Shown one piece after another: positions 35,083 to 44,654 of a stretch of DNA of 64,000 bases. Within the stretch, counting starts at the first letter, position 1; each line of letters opens with the position of its first letter. The notes below the pieces were generated by a model that ran no database searches, was not told the origin of the DNA, and was given only the letters and a program-made list of their open reading frames with translations. The translations under genes and the position numbers were made by a program. Source of the stretch: Blastocatellia bacterium (GTDB lineage Bacteria > Acidobacteriota > Blastocatellia > UBA7656); contig DATENM010000018.1 of NCBI GenBank assembly GCA_035275065.1, positions 52,989 through 116,988 on the forward strand. Direction: 5' to 3'.

Positions 35083-35490
35083 ATGAAGCAAATGGCCATC
35101 TTGGTTGTAGAGGACACCCCCGACATTCTCGATATCGTCAGCCTGCTGCTGGAGCATGAGGGCTATACGGTCTATCGCGCCGAGACCTGCGCGGTGGCGT
35201 TTGACCTGTTACAGAAACATCGCATCGATCTGATCATCACCGATTTGATGTTGCCGGGCATGACCGGCCTGGAGTTCATCCATAAGATCAGGCGAGTGGC
35301 GAATTATGATTTTGTGCCGGTCGTCGCCATGTCGGCTTTCGAGCATAAGTACCTGACGGTCGCCGCGCAGGCTGGAGCGGCCCGCATTCTGCACAAGCCG
35401 GAAGACCTCGATCTGCTGGTGCCCACTGTCAATCAGCTTCTGCAAGAACATGACCGTCGCGTGCCGCGATCAGCCGGCGCGACGCGCTGA
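35083..35490 (+). CDS. Single-domain response regulator (CheY-like)
   Basis: 135-aa receiver domain without an output domain. Key residues are VVEDTPD (acidic pocket), LIITDLMLPGMTG (phospho-acceptor Asp at ~53), VVAMSAF (Ser/Thr switch) and ILHKPEDL (conserved Lys). It acts by phosphorylation-dependent protein binding. No histidine kinase gene is in the window, so its partner is elsewhere. The ribosome binding site sits in a hairpin. Confidence 0.92.
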   Translation: MKQMAILVVEDTPDILDIVSLLLEHEGYTVYRAETCAVAFDLLQKHRIDLIITDLMLPGMTGLEFIHKIRRVANYDFVPVVAMSAFEHKYLTVAAQAGAARILHKPEDLDLLVPTVNQLLQEHDRRVPRSAGATR

Positions 35491-35507
35491 AGGGCAACCG
35501 ATTCGCT

Positions 35508-35804
35508 TCACAGTGCCTCTCCGTCGGCGTCACAGGGTGACGCCGGCAATTCGGCAAGCCTGCGGGTGACAAGCTCTCTGATCTGCACCAGGTGATCACG
35601 GGCGCGGGCGGCTGCCTCTGCATCTCCCTGCTCTGTAAAGGCCATATTCTCGGCGGCGAAGCGCGCCACTTCCAGCAACAACTGTCCCGTGGTCGTCGGC
35701 GGCGCGCCGCGCTGAAAGAGACGCGATCCCGCGGGCCGGCGCGACGGCTCAATGCGCGCGGCGACCATAGCCGTTCTAGCGGCGTGATTGGATAGTCTAG
35801 GCAT
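35508..35804 (-). CDS. Small protein of unknown function
   Basis: 98 aa from ATG 35804 with GGAGAGG 9 nt upstream. The N-terminal third is basic and probably disordered. The rest is helical (QLLLEVARFAAENMAFTEQG; ARARDHLVQIRELVTRRLAE). No known domain was recognised. It converges on the response regulator with 17 bp between. The 209 bp upstream (35805-36013) shows no gene. Confidence 0.5.
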   Translation of the reverse strand: MPRLSNHAARTAMVAARIEPSRRPAGSRLFQRGAPPTTTGQLLLEVARFAAENMAFTEQGDAEAAARARDHLVQIRELVTRRLAELPASPCDADGEAL

Positions 35805-36013
35805 CGATAGATTCCTCTCCGGATTGTGTCACAAACGCCAGTCGTGCCTTCGGTAACAGGGGAGGAACAGCCGAAGAGAAGCGAACATCGCGCAACGTGG
35901 GGCTACGGTCTTGTGGCGGGGCTCTACTCGGATTCCCGGCGGCTCCGCTCTGATTTATGCAAATTTCTAATTGCCGGAGAATTCCAGAGCGAGCGGCAGC
36001 GGCGAGCCTCTGC

Positions 36014-38053
36014 TCAGGGGATGAGGCCGAGGCGCAGGAGGATGGCTTTGAAGCGGCGGTCGCCGCGCATCTCTTTAAACACCGGATCAACGCGCAGGTT
36101 CATCAACCAGATGTCGCGCTCGGCGATGGCTTTTTCCAGCCACTCGAACGTCCGCTCGCTGTCGCGCAAGCCGGCGTAGATCGCCGCCACCGTGCAGGGC
36201 GAAACGTAACGCTGCCCGGACATCTCTTGCAGCTCGTCTAATACTCGCTCGGCCTCCTTGCGGTTGCCGGCAACGGCATACGCGTGGCCGATCAACGCCA
36301 CCAGCAGCGGGCTGCCCGACAGCTTGATGCCGCGATCAAACGCCGCGATGGCCTCTTTGTACATGCCCTTCTGCTCGTAGCTCAATCCGAGATAGCGATA
36401 GACGGGAAAGAAGCCCGGGTCAACGGCGAGCAGCTTCAGGCAGTGAGCGATGGCTTCGTCGTAGCGCCCCGCCATGTAGTAGATCCAACCCAGATGAATG
36501 CCCGTGCTGAACGACAGCGGATCAAGCTCGGCGGCGCGCCGGGCTTCGGCAATCGCTTCGTCCGTGCGCCCGACCGCTACCAGGTAAGAGCTGTACCACT
36601 GGTGCGCCGGCCCATACGCCGGCTTGTCTTTGATGGCGCGCAGGAATTCGCGCTCGGCGTCCTGGCGCTCCCAGTTCCAGCGGTGCTTGATGAAGGCCAG
36701 CGAGGTGTGCGCTTCGGCGAGGTTGTCGTCCAGCTCCAGGGCTTTCAGCGCCGCCTCCTGCGCCAGCGGGAAGGCGTCTTTCGGCATGCGAATGCCATAG
36801 ACGACCAGCATGTTGTAACAGTCGGCCAGTCCCGCATAAGCCGCCGCGTCGTCGGCATCTATGTCAATGGCCTTCTGAAAATATTCGAGGCCCTGCTGCA
36901 AGCCGCCCGCCGTGCGCTTGTTCAGCGCGTTGCGCCCAAGCAGGTAATAGCGGCTGGCTTCGAGCTGCTTCTTCTCTTCGACGCTGAGCTTCAGCCGCAG
37001 GTTTTCGAAGATGTCTTTCGAGATGTCTTCCGGCACCAGCAAGAGGTCGGCGATCTTGCGGTCATAATGCCGCCCCCAGATTTGCGAGACGTTCGCCACG
37101 TCAATCAGATCGGCCTGGATGCTGAGCGCGTCACCCTGCCGATGAATGCGCCCTGTGAGGACAGCGCGAGCGCCAAGCTCGCGCCCGACCTTTTGCAGAT
37201 CAGCCATGTTGCCTTTGTAATTAAAGGCCAGGCTGCGCGGCACGACGCGGAGCTTCGGCAGTTGCGCCAGGTTGTTGATCAGATTCTCGGCCAGGCGGTC
37301 GTTGAGGAATTCGGTCTCGGCATCCCCGGCGTCGGCGACAAATGGCAACACGGCAATCGAATCGATGTTGCCGCTGCCGCTCGTCGCGCGGTTGGCTCGG
37401 AAAAAGATGAAGGCGACCGTCGCTGCCACCAGCAAGACAATCGCCGCGAGCAGCGCGACGCGCTGCCGCAAGAGACGACCCCGGATGCCTGTGATCAGTC
37501 GGCGGCGCGTCGCGACTGACGAAGCAACTGACCCAACATCGCTTGCCGTCGCGGTCGAGACGTAAGCCGGGCGCGCAGCCACCGCGACCGCCGCCGCGCC
37601 GTTGTCGCCGGTCGTCCGATCCAAAGTGACGTCGGTCACCGCGCCGTCTGTGCTCAGTGGCGGCGCGAAGGCATGGCGCGCAGTCAGATCACCGTTCGCG
37701 CCGGCTTGCGCGGCTTCGCCGTCGGCGGACTGGCGAACGCTGGCGGCGAAGCGATAGCCGCGCCGCGCCACCGTCTCGATGAAGGGCTTGCCGTCACTGG
37801 TTTCGCCGAGCGCCTTGCGCAGCAATGAAATGTTCTGTGTCAGGTTGCCTTCTTCGACAAAGCTATCGGGCCAGACCTGGCGCATCAGCTCGTCTTTCCC
37901 GACGACGCGCCCGCTGTTTTCGACCAGCGCCAGCAAGATACCGAAGACCTTTGGCGTCAGCGACACAGGCTCGCCGCCGCGCTGCAACGTGCGCTCAGCG
38001 CGGTCGAGGCGGAAGCGGCCAAATTCATAAATCCGCGGCTGCTCGGTGGTCAT
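36014..38053 (-). CDS. CadC-like winged-helix transcription factor with membrane anchor and TPRs
   Basis: 679 aa from ATG 38053; the open frame upstream is not coding-like. The OmpR/CadC-type DNA-binding domain is at residues ~5-105 (YEFGRFRLDRAERTL; LTQNISLLRKALGE; FIETVARRGYRFAA). A low-complexity linker follows, then one membrane helix (~217-240; LLAAIVLLVAATVAFIFF). Next come a TolB-N/adenylate-cyclase-associated-like segment (IDSIAVLPFVADAGDAETEF) and about six TPRs. This architecture, with DNA binding inside and sensing outside, is abundant in Acidobacteriota. It is transcribed divergently from an outer-membrane protein gene 232 bp away, a plausible target. Confidence 0.85.
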   Translation of the reverse strand: MTTEQPRIYEFGRFRLDRAERTLQRGGEPVSLTPKVFGILLALVENSGRVVGKDELMRQVWPDSFVEEGNLTQNISLLRKALGETSDGKPFIETVARRGYRFAASVRQSADGEAAQAGANGDLTARHAFAPPLSTDGAVTDVTLDRTTGDNGAAAVAVAARPAYVSTATASDVGSVASSVATRRRLITGIRGRLLRQRVALLAAIVLLVAATVAFIFFRANRATSGSGNIDSIAVLPFVADAGDAETEFLNDRLAENLINNLAQLPKLRVVPRSLAFNYKGNMADLQKVGRELGARAVLTGRIHRQGDALSIQADLIDVANVSQIWGRHYDRKIADLLLVPEDISKDIFENLRLKLSVEEKKQLEASRYYLLGRNALNKRTAGGLQQGLEYFQKAIDIDADDAAAYAGLADCYNMLVVYGIRMPKDAFPLAQEAALKALELDDNLAEAHTSLAFIKHRWNWERQDAEREFLRAIKDKPAYGPAHQWYSSYLVAVGRTDEAIAEARRAAELDPLSFSTGIHLGWIYYMAGRYDEAIAHCLKLLAVDPGFFPVYRYLGLSYEQKGMYKEAIAAFDRGIKLSGSPLLVALIGHAYAVAGNRKEAERVLDELQEMSGQRYVSPCTVAAIYAGLRDSERTFEWLEKAIAERDIWLMNLRVDPVFKEMRGDRRFKAILLRLGLIP

Positions 38054-38285
38054 TCGGGCCTTGAGAAATCTAATTGAGAAAAGTTTGAGCGGTTTCTGAG
38101 GACATGCGGACGGCGCCGGCAGTATTTTGCGTCCGTTGCTCGTTGCCGGCGCGGCTGGCAGTCCTGAAGCCGCGCCCATTTTAGCGTAGGGCGATAAGCG
38201 AAGCAACGGAGGACTCGGCTCGGCAGTCAATTTTAGATCAACCGCCCCACCCGCTATGGGGCGATTGGTGAAAAGAGATAAACGC

Positions 38286-39026
38286 ATGCACGACGACCAA
38301 ATCAGGATGCAAACCCGACAACGCACCGGCCTTCGCCGGCGCGCCGCGCGCTGGCTGCTTGCGGCGCTCTGCCTCATCGCCTTTGGACAAGTGACCACGG
38401 CCCGCGCACAGGAGTTTCAGGCGGGCGTGGATTTCCTCACCGTCGTCCCAACCGGCGAGTTCAAAGACAACGTCAGAAACAATGGCTATGGCGCGAGCGG
38501 CCAATTTCTTGTGCGCCTCAGGCAGAGCCCGATCCTGGTCGGCGTTGACCTGGGCGGCGTCGTCTACGGCTCGGAGACGCGCAAATTGGCGTTGCTCCCC
38601 GAAGTGCCCGAAGTTCGCGTTGATGTCACCACCAGCAACAACATCTTTATGACCCATCTGCTGGTGCGCGCCGAGCCGCGCCACGGCGCGGTACGGCCTT
38701 ACGCCGAGGGCTTGATCGGCTTCAAGTACCTGTTCACCCAAACGTCAATCAATCTTGAATCGGAGAACAGCAACCCTTCCGAGACCAATCTGAGCGATTC
38801 GACGCTGAGCTATGGCTTCGGCGGCGGTGTACACGTACGGCTGAACCCGCACCCGCGCCGGCTAGAGGTGCTGCTCGACACGCGTGTGCGCTACCTGCGC
38901 GGCTCGCGCGCCGAGTATCTGCGGGAAGGCTCAATCCATCGCGTAAACGGCGATGTGTTTTTCGACGTGCTGCACTCGCGCACCGACGTGGTGACGGTTC
39001 AGGCCGGCATCACATTTCAGTTTTAG
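38286..39026 (+). CDS. Outer-membrane beta-barrel protein
   Basis: ~246 aa from ATG 38286 (AAAGAGAT upstream; an earlier in-frame ATG is at 38256). A twin-arginine-rich n-region and signal (ARWLLAALCLIAFGQVTTARA) is followed by alternating beta-strand patterns (QFLVRLRQSPILVGVDLGGV; HLLVRAEPRHGAVRPYAEGL). It ends with a C-terminal Phe (VTVQAGITFQF), the classic signal for BAM-dependent insertion. It resembles OmpA-like/porin-family 8-stranded barrels. A heptamer repeat begins within its stop codon. Confidence 0.78.
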   Translation: MHDDQIRMQTRQRTGLRRRAARWLLAALCLIAFGQVTTARAQEFQAGVDFLTVVPTGEFKDNVRNNGYGASGQFLVRLRQSPILVGVDLGGVVYGSETRKLALLPEVPEVRVDVTTSNNIFMTHLLVRAEPRHGAVRPYAEGLIGFKYLFTQTSINLESENSNPSETNLSDSTLSYGFGGGVHVRLNPHPRRLEVLLDTRVRYLRGSRAEYLREGSIHRVNGDVFFDVLHSRTDVVTVQAGITFQF

Positions 39027-39110
39027 TGACCAGTGACGAGTGACAAGACGAAGTCACGTTGTATCCTGGCGAGCTCTCGTCAGCGAAGTTCCTCTTGTCG
39101 CTTATCACTG
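39025..39110. repeat. Heptamer-armed palindrome (AGTGACN)
   Basis: Heptamers AGTGACC, AGTGACG, AGTGACA begin at 39025, overlapping the TAG stop of the barrel gene. The inverted arm CTTGTCGCTTATCACTG ends at 39110. A ~45-nt centre separates them. Confidence 0.75.
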
Positions 39111-39218
39111 CTGTTGAGGTGGCGCGCATTGGACGGATGAAGAGCGAAAGGTAGAACACCCCATCTGCTTTATCCTCTTTTGGCTCGCTTCATCCGTCTG
39201 ATCCGCGCCACCCTTTAA

Positions 39219-39340
39219 CAGGAAGCAGGAGGCAGGAGGCAGGAAGCAGTTCGGAGAGCATGCAAACTCTGTTATCGATCAGCAGCCAGTAACGATCACC
39301 AACTGCCTCCTGCCTCCTGCTTCCTGCCTCCTGCTTCCTC
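39219..39340. repeat. Heptamer-armed palindrome (CAGGARG), copy 2
   Basis: Left-arm units CAGGAAG, CAGGAGG, CAGGAGG, CAGGAAG lead to a ~55-nt centre (GCATGCAAACTCTG, GATCAGCAGCCAGTAACGATC) related to the inverted centre of copy 1. The long right arm CTGCCTCCTGCCTCCTGC-type then runs into the stop codon of the GNAT gene. Together with the repeat at 39025 it fills most of the gene-free 39027-39338 stretch. Confidence 0.85.
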
Positions 39341-39857
39341 ACTCTTCTTTCACCAGTGCGTAGATGAACTCGTCAATCGTCTGTCCCTCCTTGGTTGCCG
39401 CTTTGCGCATGCGAGCCTCAAACACATAGCCGGCCTTTTCCAGCACGCGCATCGAAGCCGGGTTCCATTCAAAGACCCCGGCGTAGATGCGACAGACATC
39501 GAAGTTCGCAAAGATGTATTCGCTCATGGCCCGCACCGCGTCTGTGATGATGCCGCGACCCCAGAAGGCTTCGCCGAGCCAGTAACCAATCTCGACTGAG
39601 CGGCGAAAGATGTCTTCCTGCAAAAAGAAGCCGACGCCGCCGACCGCTTCGCCATCAACGACGATAGCAAAGCTGGTCATGGGCTGCTCGGTACTGGCGC
39701 GCTCGATCCACGCTTTGGCGTCGTCGAGCGTGTAAGGGTGCGGGAAGCGGTCGCGCACGTTGCGCCATATCTTCGGGTTGTTGGCGTGGCGGGCGAGCGA
39801 TTCTTCGTCGCCGCGCCGCCAGTCGCGGATCAAGAAGTGGCCGAGATCAATTTCCAT
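39339..39857 (-). CDS. GNAT-family N-acetyltransferase (RimJ/RimL-like)
   Basis: 172-aa acetyl-CoA-dependent acetyltransferase of the acetyltransf_3 type. Signature pieces are LIRDWRRGDEESLARHANN, GGVGFFLQEDIFRRSVEIGY and the acetyl-CoA-binding WLGEAFWGRGIITDAVRAM, then VFEWNPASMRVLEKAGYVFE. Substrates of this subgroup include ribosomal-protein N-termini and small amines; the substrate here is unknown. It ends the minus-strand group with the lysoplasmalogenase gene 4 bp upstream. Confidence 0.88.
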   Translation of the reverse strand: MEIDLGHFLIRDWRRGDEESLARHANNPKIWRNVRDRFPHPYTLDDAKAWIERASTEQPMTSFAIVVDGEAVGGVGFFLQEDIFRRSVEIGYWLGEAFWGRGIITDAVRAMSEYIFANFDVCRIYAGVFEWNPASMRVLEKAGYVFEARMRKAATKEGQTIDEFIYALVKEE

Positions 39858-39861
39858 AACC

Positions 39862-40554
39862 TTACGAAATTAAGCGCCGCTTTTCATAGATGAAGCCGAG
39901 CGCAATCAAGACCTGCGCCGCGTAATACGTCGCCCAGATGATGTAGTCGCTCGCGGCAACCGGCGTTTTGAATTTGCCGACGGCGATCAGTGAATCCGAC
40001 AGCATGAAGAGCCCCGCGCCGATCACCACCCACCAGGCGCGAAAGCCCGCGAGCGTCGCCGTCACCGCCATGCCGGTGAGCGCGCACAGATAAGCCGCTA
40101 CGGCCGGCCGCATCTCGCCCAGGCTCGGCCACAGCCACACGAACATCGCGGCGGCGGCAACCAGCAATAGCACGGCGACCGATTGATGCGCGGCGCTGAC
40201 GGCGAACGGGCGCGGCCAGTTGCGCACAAAGAGCGTGATGTAGAACAGGTGCGCGACCAGGAACGCGCCGAGGCCATAAACGAACCATTGCCCGCCGCCG
40301 AGCGCAAGAAAGATGTCGCCGAGCGCCGAAAGCAGCAGCGCGCAGGCCAGCAGCGCGCCGTTGCTTCGCTTCAGTTGACGCAGCGCAATCACCGCGAGCG
40401 GCGACACGCTCAAGCCTTTGACGGCGACGCTGCCCGGTAGTCCCGCCAGGCCGCGCGTCAAAAGGTAAGCAATGCCACAAACCAATGAAAGGCCGAAAAG
40501 CCAGCGATCCGCTGCATCAAACCGCTGACTGCTTGCTTGCGCCGCCGCGGTCAT
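39862..40554 (-). CDS. YhhN family membrane protein (lysoplasmalogenase-like)
   Basis: 230-aa integral membrane protein with about eight helices. ATG 40554 is chosen because AGGAG lies 6-10 nt upstream. YhhN/TMEM86 signatures are SALGDIFLALG, GLGAFLVAHLFYI and LFMLSDSLIAVGKF, with the conserved Asp residues in SALGD and LSDS. Family members hydrolyse the vinyl-ether bond of lysoplasmalogens; activity here is inferred. It lies between the carboxylesterase and GNAT genes on one strand. Confidence 0.85.
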   Translation of the reverse strand: MTAAAQASSQRFDAADRWLFGLSLVCGIAYLLTRGLAGLPGSVAVKGLSVSPLAVIALRQLKRSNGALLACALLLSALGDIFLALGGGQWFVYGLGAFLVAHLFYITLFVRNWPRPFAVSAAHQSVAVLLLVAAAAMFVWLWPSLGEMRPAVAAYLCALTGMAVTATLAGFRAWWVVIGAGLFMLSDSLIAVGKFKTPVAASDYIIWATYYAAQVLIALGFIYEKRRLIS

Positions 40555-40582
40555 CTTAACTCCTGGCAAATCCATCCATCTC

Positions 40583-42232
40583 TCAATGGTCGCCGGTCGC
40601 TTTGCGCTTGCCGCGCCGCTCCAGCGCGATGCGCTCGAACAGGTCAACCGCCGGCTTGCGCAGGTTCGCTTTAACCGCAATCTGGTCGCCGAACTCGATA
40701 TGCTGATCCGACGCCGCATCGTATGTCGGCCACGCCGGACGCCCTGCACCATTGGGATCGCCGGTGGCCGCGAACTGCGCCCAGTAAGCGCTCATGGCGC
40801 GGGCCAGCTCATGCTCTTTGTCGTCATAGGTCGCCGTGCCGACCACGTCCTGGGTCATGAAGACATAAGGAATCTCGGAGGCGTGAAAGGCGCCAAGCAT
40901 GCGGCGGCGCGGGTCGCCGGTGATGTGCGTGAAGTGGTAAACAAACGTCTTGCCGTTCACCTTGCTCGCGGTTTCGGCAAAGTAGCGCGCGCCGGTGATG
41001 AAGAAGGCATCGGTGATAATGTGGCTCAGTCGGCGGCGCGCCTCGACGGCGTCGCTGGCCGGGTAGAGCGCCAGCACTTCATCCGCACGCACATCATAAA
41101 GGCGGCGCAACGCCACGCGGTACGCGTCAACCGTGGCGACCGGGGCGCTCAGCACAAAGATCGAGCCTTCGTCGGCGTTGGTGCCGACAATCAACGGCAC
41201 GTTGGCCTGTCGGCCCGCTTCAAAAATCGCGCCGGGGTCGTCCGGTATCACCCAGCCGTCAACGATTGGCGCGAAGCGGTTGGCGTCGCCCGAAAAGAAC
41301 GATGAGGCGGCGACGTTGCTGCTGTTCAGAATCTCTTCGGCGCTCTTGGCGCGCAGCGCCGCAATCGGATCAGCCGACGGCCCGCCGGCCATCTCGCGGG
41401 CGACGCGCTCGCCCATCTTTTCGGCGGACTCCTGGCCGTACCAGGTTTCGCGCAGGTGGCGGTTAGCCCCGAACGCCGAGCCGCTCTCGGCAATGGCGCG
41501 ATGGAACAGCCCGCGCGCCAGCGGCGATGCCATCAGGTAACAGACACTGCCGGCGCCTGCCGATTCGCCAAAGATGGTCACGCGCCCGGCGTCGCCGCCA
41601 AAGGCCGCGATGTTGCGCTTGACCCATTCGAGCGCGGCGATCTGATCGAGCAGGCCATAGTTGCCCGATGAGTTGTGCGATGATTCTTTCGAGAGCTGCG
41701 GGTGAGCGAACCAGCCGAACGGCCCGAGCCGATAGTTGATCGTCACCAGCACGACACCCTGGCGCGCAAAGGCAGCGCCGTCATAAGCCAGCGTCGAGCC
41801 TGATCCCATGGTGTAGCCGCCGCCGTGAATCCAGACCATCACCGGTAGCTTGTCTGTGGGGCGCTTCGCCGCCGTCCAGACGTTGAGATAGAGACAGTCT
41901 TCGCTGGTCGGGCCGAGCTTCGTGCCATAGGTGCGTTCGAGCAGATTCGGCTGTGGACAAGAGGCGCCGAACTCTGTGCAGGCGCGCACGCCGGCCCACC
42001 CCTTGACCGGCTGCGGCGCTTTCCAGCGCAGCGCGCCCACGGGCGGCGCGGCAAACGGCACGCCTTTGTAAGCCCGCACGTCGTTGTTTGCCCCGACCGT
42101 GAGGCCGGAGATTTGACCGGAATCGATCTTGACGGTTGTGCCGTTAGCCGCGCCGCCGCGACCGTCCTTTGCGTTAACCGCCGCGCAGGCGAGCAGCAGG
42201 CAGGCGAGAATCAGGTAAGCCTTTCGCATCAT
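40583..42232 (-). CDS. Secreted type-B carboxylesterase
   Basis: 549-aa alpha/beta hydrolase of the carboxylesterase/cholinesterase family. A signal peptide (AYLILACLLLACAAVNA) is followed by VRAYKGVPFAAPPVG and EDCLYLNVWTA (family signature). The oxyanion hole HGGGYTMGSG and the nucleophile elbow TIFGESAGAGSV follow. The catalytic Glu lies in TNADEGSIF and the His in FHASEIPYVF. All catalytic residues are present. GAAGGAGAC precedes the double ATG start. The natural ester substrate is unknown. Confidence 0.92.
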   Translation of the reverse strand: MMRKAYLILACLLLACAAVNAKDGRGGAANGTTVKIDSGQISGLTVGANNDVRAYKGVPFAAPPVGALRWKAPQPVKGWAGVRACTEFGASCPQPNLLERTYGTKLGPTSEDCLYLNVWTAAKRPTDKLPVMVWIHGGGYTMGSGSTLAYDGAAFARQGVVLVTINYRLGPFGWFAHPQLSKESSHNSSGNYGLLDQIAALEWVKRNIAAFGGDAGRVTIFGESAGAGSVCYLMASPLARGLFHRAIAESGSAFGANRHLRETWYGQESAEKMGERVAREMAGGPSADPIAALRAKSAEEILNSSNVAASSFFSGDANRFAPIVDGWVIPDDPGAIFEAGRQANVPLIVGTNADEGSIFVLSAPVATVDAYRVALRRLYDVRADEVLALYPASDAVEARRRLSHIITDAFFITGARYFAETASKVNGKTFVYHFTHITGDPRRRMLGAFHASEIPYVFMTQDVVGTATYDDKEHELARAMSAYWAQFAATGDPNGAGRPAWPTYDAASDQHIEFGDQIAVKANLRKPAVDLFERIALERRGKRKATGDH

Positions 42233-42301
42233 CGGTGTCTCCTTCTGAGGTTTCGGTGATTCCCGAACTATACATCGATTCGCGCCCGTGGCCTACCTGA
42301 T

Positions 42302-43756
42302 TCATATCTTTTGCGTCTTCCAGGTGCCGCGGCGAAACATGAGAATGCCGATGACGGCCAGGCACGACTCGGCTATCGTGATCGCCAGGAAAACGCCCTG
42401 CGCGCCGATGCCCGCGAGGTTGGCGAGCGTGTAGGCCAGCGGGATTTGCAAGAGCCAGTAACAGCCCAGGTTGATCCACGTCGGCGTCGCCGTGTCGCCG
42501 GCGCCATTGAACGCCGCTACCATCACCATGCCATAGGCATAAAAGACATAGCCGTAGCTGATGAAGCGCAGCGCATCAACGCCGTAAGGCACGACCGTCA
42601 CATCGGTTGTGAAGATGTGAATCAAGGGCTCGGCAAAGAGCAGAAAGACGACCGTCACCGCGCCGAGAAACACCATATTGGTCAGACCGGCGACCCACAC
42701 CGAGCGCTCGGCGCGGTCAGGCTTGCCGGCTCCGAGATTCTGGCCGACCAGCGTCGCCGCGGCGTTGCTCATGCCCCACGACGGCAGCAGCGCGAAGATG
42801 ACAATGCGGATCGCAATCGTGTAGCCGGCCACCGCGGCGTCGCCGAATTGCGTGACGATGCGCATCAAGCCTAACCAGCTCGCGGTCGCCACCAGGAATT
42901 GAAACATGCCGCCGACCGAGACCCGCAACAGCCGGCGCATGACGCCCAGGTCGAGCCGCGAATGGCGAAGGCTGATGCGGACGCGCCCCGTGCCCGACGA
43001 CAGCAGGTAGAACTGCAAGACGACGCCCGCTCCGCGCCCGATGGTCGTAGCAATCGCCGACCCCGTCACCCCCAATCGCGGAAATGGCCCCAGCCCGAAG
43101 ATCAGGCACGGGTCAAGGATGATGTTGATGACGTTAGCAAACCACAGCGAGCGCATGGCAATCGCCGCGTCACCGGCGCCGCGAAAGATGGCGTTGTTCA
43201 AAAACAGCAACATGATGACAACGTTGGCGCCGATGATCACCCGGCTGTAACCGCCGCCCGCCGCCAGCACTTCAGGCGATGCGCCCATCAAGTGGAAGAG
43301 TTGCGGCGTGAAGAAGAGGCCGACGAGGCCGACCGGCAGCGAAGCGCCGATGCCGATGGCCACGGCCTGAAAAGCGGCGACCGACGCGCCCTGGCCGTCT
43401 TTCTCGCCGATGCGCCGCGCCACCATAGCCGTCGTCGCCATGCTCAGGCCGATGGCCACTGCGAAGATGAGCGTCAGCAGCGATTCGGTGATGCCGACCG
43501 CGGCGACCGCTTCTTTGCCAAGAAAGTGCGCCACCCACAGGGCGTTGACGATGCCGAAGAGCGATTCCATCGCCGTCTCTAGCACCATCGGCACCGCCAG
43601 CAAGACGATGGCGCGGCGAATGCTGCCTTCAGTGAAATCCTGCCGCGAGCCGGCGAAGGCTTCGCGCAAGGTCGCAAGCCACGACGAAGGCTTCTGCGGC
43701 GCGGGCGCAGCGGCCATTGCGGATGCAGACTCCGATGGTTCATTTGTCTGTTGCAT
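42302..43756 (-). CDS. MATE-family multidrug/sodium antiporter
   Basis: 484-aa inner-membrane exporter with about 12 helices in two homologous halves. Segments typical of the family are [56 protein letters not shown] and [15 protein letters not shown] in the first half. [19 protein letters not shown] and [15 protein letters not shown] are in the second. A ~40-residue Ser/Ala/Pro N-terminal extension precedes the first helix. The substrate is unknown. Confidence 0.93.
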   Translation of the reverse strand: MQQTNEPSESASAMAAAPAPQKPSSWLATLREAFAGSRQDFTEGSIRRAIVLLAVPMVLETAMESLFGIVNALWVAHFLGKEAVAAVGITESLLTLIFAVAIGLSMATTAMVARRIGEKDGQGASVAAFQAVAIGIGASLPVGLVGLFFTPQLFHLMGASPEVLAAGGGYSRVIIGANVVIMLLFLNNAIFRGAGDAAIAMRSLWFANVINIILDPCLIFGLGPFPRLGVTGSAIATTIGRGAGVVLQFYLLSSGTGRVRISLRHSRLDLGVMRRLLRVSVGGMFQFLVATASWLGLMRIVTQFGDAAVAGYTIAIRIVIFALLPSWGMSNAAATLVGQNLGAGKPDRAERSVWVAGLTNMVFLGAVTVVFLLFAEPLIHIFTTDVTVVPYGVDALRFISYGYVFYAYGMVMVAAFNGAGDTATPTWINLGCYWLLQIPLAYTLANLAGIGAQGVFLAITIAESCLAVIGILMFRRGTWKTQKI

Positions 43757-43919
43757 TAGGTTTCTCTACGGGTTCCGAGCGGATGATGTTTCGCCTGACC
43801 GCCGCGCGCATGGCGGGCGCATCTGACGACAGGAACAGCACAATTGGTGGGAATCAGAATTTCATCGGTCTTAAGATACGCGCGCGCCGGCGAAATTGCA
43901 ATGCGAATCGCCAGCATCC

Positions 43920-44052
43920 CAGGGCCTATTCATTCTCGAATAACCATGGGGATATAAACCGCCAAGACGCCAAGGACGCCAAGAAAAGCTCTGTGTTCTC
44001 TTGGCGTCCTTGGCGTCTTGGCGGTTCAAGTCCGGAGAATGAATAGACCCTG
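43920..44052. mobile_element. 133-bp MITE-like element, copy 2, with target-site duplication
   Basis: Same length and near-identical sequence to the element at 17712-17844, including the CAGGGCCTATTCATTCTC terminus and the CGCCAAGA-type internal palindrome. It is flanked by the direct repeat GCCAGCATCC(C) at 43910-43920 and 44053-44063, different from the flanks of copy 1. Independent insertion of both copies is therefore supported. Confidence 0.9.
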
Positions 44053-44086
44053 GCCAGCATCCCTTCTCAACAACGGAAGGGGCATT

Positions 44087-44146
44087 AAACACGGAGACAC
44101 GGAGAAAACTCTGCGCTCGCTCCGTGCCTCCGTGTCTCTGTGTTTT
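44087..44146. repeat. Octamer-armed palindrome (ACACGGAG)
   Basis: The arms AAACACGGAGACACGGAG and TCCGTGCCTCCGTGTCTC (plus TGTGTTT) surround a ~16-nt centre. It sits 16 nt downstream of the stop codon of the small secreted protein at 44163. With the MITE copy it accounts for most of the gene-free 43757-44162 stretch. Confidence 0.85.
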
Positions 44147-44162
44147 GTTTTGATTCTGCCGT

Positions 44163-44654
44163 TTACTTCTTCGTGAAGACCAGCTTGGCTTCCATCGTGC
44201 CGCGCGGCGAATCCGTCAAGCGGTGAACCTTTAAGGTCTTGCCGCCGTCGGCCAGTTCCCAGTGATCGGTCGTCGTGATGGTCACGTCATTGCCCTGAAT
44301 GTTGACGTTGCGCACGGTATTTAATTCGAGCACGCTGTCGCTCGTCCACTTTGCCTTGAGCGTGCCTTTGCCCGGCATGCGCCCGGCAAACTCAGCCGTC
44401 GTTTCGCTGCCATTAAGATTGTAGACGACCTTTTGCGGCGGCATGTCGCTGCCGGTATAGCTCGTTTCAACCGTGAGCTGTTTGGCGTCCTGGGTCACGG
44501 TCATCGTCACGTCGGCCTGGGCCATGCGGCCCTGCAAGCCTTCGCTCTTCGACTTGTCGAGCGACCATGTGCCGCTGAAGTTCGCCGGCGCGCCGGCTTG
44601 CGCTGAAAGCATCAATAGACAGATGATGCTGCTGATGGTTAAAAACCTCTTCAT
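44163..44654 (-). CDS. Secreted beta-rich protein of unknown function
   Basis: 163 aa, AAGGAGAG before ATG 44654. A signal peptide (FLTISSIICLLMLSAQAGA) is followed by FSGTWSLDKSKSEGLQG and regularly spaced beta strands (VTMTVTQDAKQLTVETSYTG; VTITTTDHWELADGGKTLKV). The pattern resembles lipocalin/calycin-like small barrels often found in Acidobacteriota and Bacteroidota. No catalytic motif is present. It is a single-gene unit flanked by repeats on both sides. Confidence 0.7.
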   Translation of the reverse strand: MKRFLTISSIICLLMLSAQAGAPANFSGTWSLDKSKSEGLQGRMAQADVTMTVTQDAKQLTVETSYTGSDMPPQKVVYNLNGSETTAEFAGRMPGKGTLKAKWTSDSVLELNTVRNVNIQGNDVTITTTDHWELADGGKTLKVHRLTDSPRGTMEAKLVFTKK

